Below are positions 6,717 through 8,156 of a stretch of 8,156 nt of DNA, piece after piece (the stretch's first letter is position 1; each line of letters begins with the position of its first letter). The notes under the pieces were generated by a model. That model did not search any database. It was not told the origin of the DNA and was given only the letters and a program-made list of their open reading frames with translations. The stretch comes from Candidatus Omnitrophota bacterium (lineage in GTDB: Bacteria; Ratteibacteria; UBA8468; B48-G9; DSTR01), in assembly GCA_023818865.1 (NCBI GenBank), contig JAMWDF010000107.1:1-8156 (forward strand), given 5' to 3'. The translations under genes and the position numbers were made by a program.

Positions 6717-6774
6717 CCTCAAGAGATCCTTTTACTAGCAGGATAGCTTTGCGATCTGTCACACCCAGCAGCAT
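6667..6774 (-). CDS. Hypothetical 35-residue reading frame, possibly a decayed gene fragment
   Basis: The minus strand from the ATG at 6774 to the TGA at 6667 encodes 35 residues, beginning MLLGVTDRKAILLVKG and ending VSLETFPN. Composition and codon choice resemble the real genes here. However, GGGG sits directly against the ATG, so there is no usable ribosome binding site. The same frame reads protein-like sequence beyond both ends: upstream RKVHFYRSIEPQS before a TAG two codons before the ATG, and downstream PSAKELLHRASDKK after the TGA. That pattern suggests a remnant of a longer gene broken by stops. The AILLVKGSLEE pattern vaguely recalls the OB-fold of DNA polymerase III alpha, a weak impression only. 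It overlaps the UUCG hairpin on the other strand, so it could also be coincidental. Confidence 0.25.
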   Translation of the reverse strand: MLLGVTDRKAILLVKGSLEEKPRQVTEVSLETFPN

Positions 6775-6793
6775 CCCCTAAGATTGTGGCTCA

Positions 6794-6811
6794 ATACTTC
6801 GGTAGAAGTGT
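6794..6811. repeat. Short hairpin with GGTA loop
   Basis: ACTTC (6796-6800) pairs with GAAGT (6805-6809) around GGTA. A T-G and an A-T pair extend it to seven pairs (6794-6811). It lies about 60 bases before the rrf2 -35 box and is not followed by a T-run. Its role is unknown. Confidence 0.4.
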
Positions 6812-6873
6812 ACTTTCCTTATTCAAGGCAAAATAACAATTCGGATAGATTCTTAATGAGACATTTTTACCTC

Positions 6874-6902
6874 TTGACTTTGTTTTTGATAGGCTATATA
6901 AT
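6874..6902 (+). promoter_or_regulatory. Sigma-70-type promoter of rrf2-cysK
   Basis: The -35 box is TTGACT (6874-6879) and the -10 box is TATAAT (6897-6902), separated by the ideal 17 bases. Transcription should start near 6909, about 39 bases before the rrf2 ATG. This is the closest match to the housekeeping consensus in the window and lies directly upstream of the regulator. Confidence 0.85.
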
Positions 6903-6906
6903 CTAT

Positions 6907-6931
6907 TAATCTGACTGAAATAGTCGTATTA
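6907..6931. promoter_or_regulatory. Imperfect palindrome, candidate Rrf2 operator
   Basis: The outer half-sites TAAT (6907-6910) and ATTA (6928-6931) and the inner half-sites GACT (6913-6916) and AGTC (6922-6925) are mirror images around position 6919. Eight of ten arm positions are complementary. The palindrome starts four bases after the -10 box and covers the predicted transcription start, where a bound repressor would block initiation. Its length suits a dimer of the Rrf2 family, whose members commonly control their own promoter. Binding by this particular protein is an inference. Confidence 0.55.
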
Positions 6932-6947
6932 CCTAGGAAAAGGAAAA

Positions 6948-7385
6948 ATGAGAATATCTACCAGGATTCGCTACGGACTGAGAGCGATGATAGATCTGTC
7001 CGGCCATTGCAAACAAAAAGCGGCAGCCGCCAGAGATATTGCCAGTCGCACCGGAATTTCAGTCAAGTATCTGGAACAGGTACTGCTGGATCTAAAAAAG
7101 GGGGGACTGGTGAGGAGCGTTAGAGGGATGGGAGGTGGTTTTCTCTTAGCCAGGGAACCAGAAAAGATAACGGCCTTAGAGGTGGTAACCACTCTGGGCG
7201 GCTCCTTAACCTTGGTTGACTGTCTGGAAACAAGAATCATCTGTAAACGGTCAGAGCTGTGCGCTGCCAGAAAGTTGTGGGCAAGGGTTAATGAGGCTGT
7301 TTGCCAGATTCTTTCTACCATTAGCCTGAAAGAGCTGGCTGACCAGCAAGCCATTTGTGAGAAAATGCCAACTTATGTGATTTAA
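6948..7385 (+). CDS. Rrf2-family transcriptional regulator (IscR/CymR-like)
   Basis: A 145-residue Rrf2 protein. The N-terminal winged helix begins MRISTRIRYGLRAMIDL. It contains the recognition-helix region ISVKYLEQVLLDLKKGGLVRS (37-57) and the wing segment GMGGGFLLAREPEKI (60-74). The C-terminal part has three cysteines, Cys92, Cys99 and Cys105 (C-X6-C-X5-C), followed by ARKLW. IscR uses C-X5-C-X5-C to hold a 2Fe-2S cluster, so an Fe-S-sensing role is plausible, although the first spacing is one longer. Another cysteine sits at 137. The stop codon is separated from the cysK start by a single base, so a role in cysteine/sulfur or Fe-S homeostasis is likely, as for CymR. An AGG-A4 ribosome binding site precedes the ATG. 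Upstream are a strong promoter and a palindrome, which suggests autoregulation. Family confident; signal inferred. Confidence 0.92.
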   Translation: MRISTRIRYGLRAMIDLSGHCKQKAAAARDIASRTGISVKYLEQVLLDLKKGGLVRSVRGMGGGFLLAREPEKITALEVVTTLGGSLTLVDCLETRIICKRSELCAARKLWARVNEAVCQILSTISLKELADQQAICEKMPTYVI

Positions 7386-7386
7386 G

Positions 7387-8156
7387 ATGAACATTTCTGA
7401 AAATATCACCAAGGCAATAGGCAAGACTCCCTTGGTGAAACTAAACCGGGTGATTGAGGGTAGCCAGGCGACCATCGTGGCAAAACTGGAAGCCAGAAAT
7501 CCAGGTTTCAGCGTCAAGGATAGAATCGCTTTGGCCATGATTGAGGACGCAGAAAGAAGCGGACTTTTAGGCCCAGGGGCTACCGTAGTGGAGCCGACCA
7601 GTGGGAATACTGGTATCGGGTTGGCGGTGGTCTGCGCTCAGCGAGGTTACCGATTGATTCTAGCCATGCCTGAAAGCATGAGTATTGAAAGAAGAAAACT
7701 TCTATCCTGGCTGGGAGCAGAAACTGTTCTCACTCCAGCCGAAGAGGGCATGAGTGGAGCCGTAGCGAAAGCCAGGGAACTTGTTCAGCAAATACCAGGC
7801 GCTTTTATGCCCCAGCAGTTTAGCAATCCGGCTAACCCTGCTATTCATCGCCAGACTACTGCCGAAGAAATCTGGCAGGATACAGAAGGTAAAGTAGACA
7901 TCCTGGTGGCTGGCGTGGGCACAGGCGGAACTATCACTGGCGTGGCTGAAGTATTCAAGGCACGCAAACCATCTTTTCAAGCCGTAGCGGTTGAACCAAA
8001 AAATTCCCCAGTCCTTTCTGGTGGCAATCCTGGTCGGCACAGAATCCAGGGAATTGGCGCTGGCTTCATTCCGGCAGTCTTGAAGCGGGAATTGATTGAT
8101 GAGGTTATCCCTGTAGAAGATGAGGAGGCTTACCGAATGGCTAAAAGATTAGCCAG
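7387..8156 (+). CDS. cysK: Cysteine synthase (O-acetylserine sulfhydrylase), 3' end outside window
   Basis: This PLP enzyme makes L-cysteine from O-acetylserine and sulfide in the cytoplasm. The first 256 residues are visible; roughly 50 are missing at the right edge. Visible motifs are the PLP lysine in NPGFSVKDR (Lys44), the substrate-binding loop PTSGNTG (70-76), the MPESMSIERRKLL segment (94-106), the PLP-phosphate loop GVGTGGT (176-182) and QGIGAGFIP (221-229). All fit CysK/CysM type II fold enzymes, and MPESMSIERR plus the length favour CysK. The ATG follows the Rrf2 stop by one base with no good ribosome binding site of its own, so translation is probably coupled to the regulator. This gives a two-gene sulfur-assimilation operon. 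Serine acetyltransferase (cysE) often follows in such operons but would lie beyond the window. Confidence 0.95.
   Translation, partial: MNISENITKAIGKTPLVKLNRVIEGSQATIVAKLEARNPGFSVKDRIALAMIEDAERSGLLGPGATVVEPTSGNTGIGLAVVCAQRGYRLILAMPESMSIERRKLLSWLGAETVLTPAEEGMSGAVAKARELVQQIPGAFMPQQFSNPANPAIHRQTTAEEIWQDTEGKVDILVAGVGTGGTITGVAEVFKARKPSFQAVAVEPKNSPVLSGGNPGRHRIQGIGAGFIPAVLKRELIDEVIPVEDEEAYRMAKRLA

Larger units (their letters stand above)
6255..6947. other. Divergent intergenic region without a convincing gene
   Basis: This 693-base stretch separates the leftward hycI operon from the rightward rrf2-cysK operon. It holds the two promoters near its ends and five inverted repeats or hairpins. It also has a T-rich tract around 6601-6633 and one doubtful minus-strand reading frame. 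No tRNA, T-box, SAM, cobalamin, TPP or tmRNA signature could be recognised by eye. Confidence 0.7.

Noticed and set aside
6640..6780. Open plus-strand frame reading through the hairpin region.
   Set aside because: It lacks a start codon, is serine/threonine-rich and has no protein-like pattern; it is the antisense shadow of the minus-strand frame.
6856..6909. Plus-strand 17-residue hydrophobic frame, MRHFYLLTLFLIGYIIY.
   Set aside because: It runs through the -35 and -10 boxes of the rrf2 promoter, which explain the T- and A-rich sequence.
6600..6947. Possible cysteine T-box or SAM riboswitch upstream of the cysK operon.
   Set aside because: No T-box antiterminator core or S-box conserved segments could be found, and the rrf2 leader is only about 39 bases from the predicted start.

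Overview
This is bacterial chromosomal DNA with eight protein-coding genes, two of them cut by the window edges. No rRNA, tRNA, CRISPR array or insertion sequence is recognisable. The gene set is undecaprenyl-diphosphatase, RlmN, a HycI-type hydrogenase maturation protease, an Rrf2 regulator and cysteine synthase, next to a large GH123/DUF6067-type glycosidase-like protein. It suggests an uncultivated, probably anaerobic or microaerobic, polysaccharide-using bacterium. The sequence alone does not fix the phylum; GH123/DUF6067 proteins are common in Planctomycetota, Omnitrophota and similar lineages.

Layout. (1) Bases 1-2888, plus strand: the 3' part of the GH123/DUF6067-like gene, followed after 8 bases by uppP. 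(2) Bases 2846-6254, minus strand: a probable four-gene operon read from 6254 leftwards, namely hycI-like protease, alpha/beta hydrolase, rlmN, and an HAD phosphatase whose start codon lies inside the end of rlmN. The HAD gene and uppP converge and overlap tail to tail by 43 bases. (3) Bases 6255-6947: a 693-base divergent intergenic region, unusually rich in inverted repeats. (4) Bases 6948-8156, plus strand: an Rrf2 regulator with three C-terminal cysteines, then cysK one base later, cut by the right edge.

How it works together. The rrf2-cysK pair looks like an autoregulated cysteine-supply operon. It has a near-consensus sigma-70-type promoter (TTGACT, 17 bases, TATAAT), and a 25-base imperfect palindrome sits over the predicted transcription start. 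The minus-strand operon has an extended -10 element (TG-N-TATAAT on the minus strand) without a good -35, and an inverted repeat occupies the -35 region. That arrangement is typical of promoters needing an activator or held by a repressor. The hycI-like protease has no hydrogenase gene in the window, so its substrate must be elsewhere.

The part most worth a second look is 6378-6811. It contains a 10-base perfect inverted repeat, a branched hairpin capped by a UUCG tetraloop and followed by a T-run, and a short minus-strand reading frame with protein-like composition interrupted by in-frame stops. I did not find a convincing new multi-gene system; the novelty, if any, is in this intergenic region and in the odd operon pairing.
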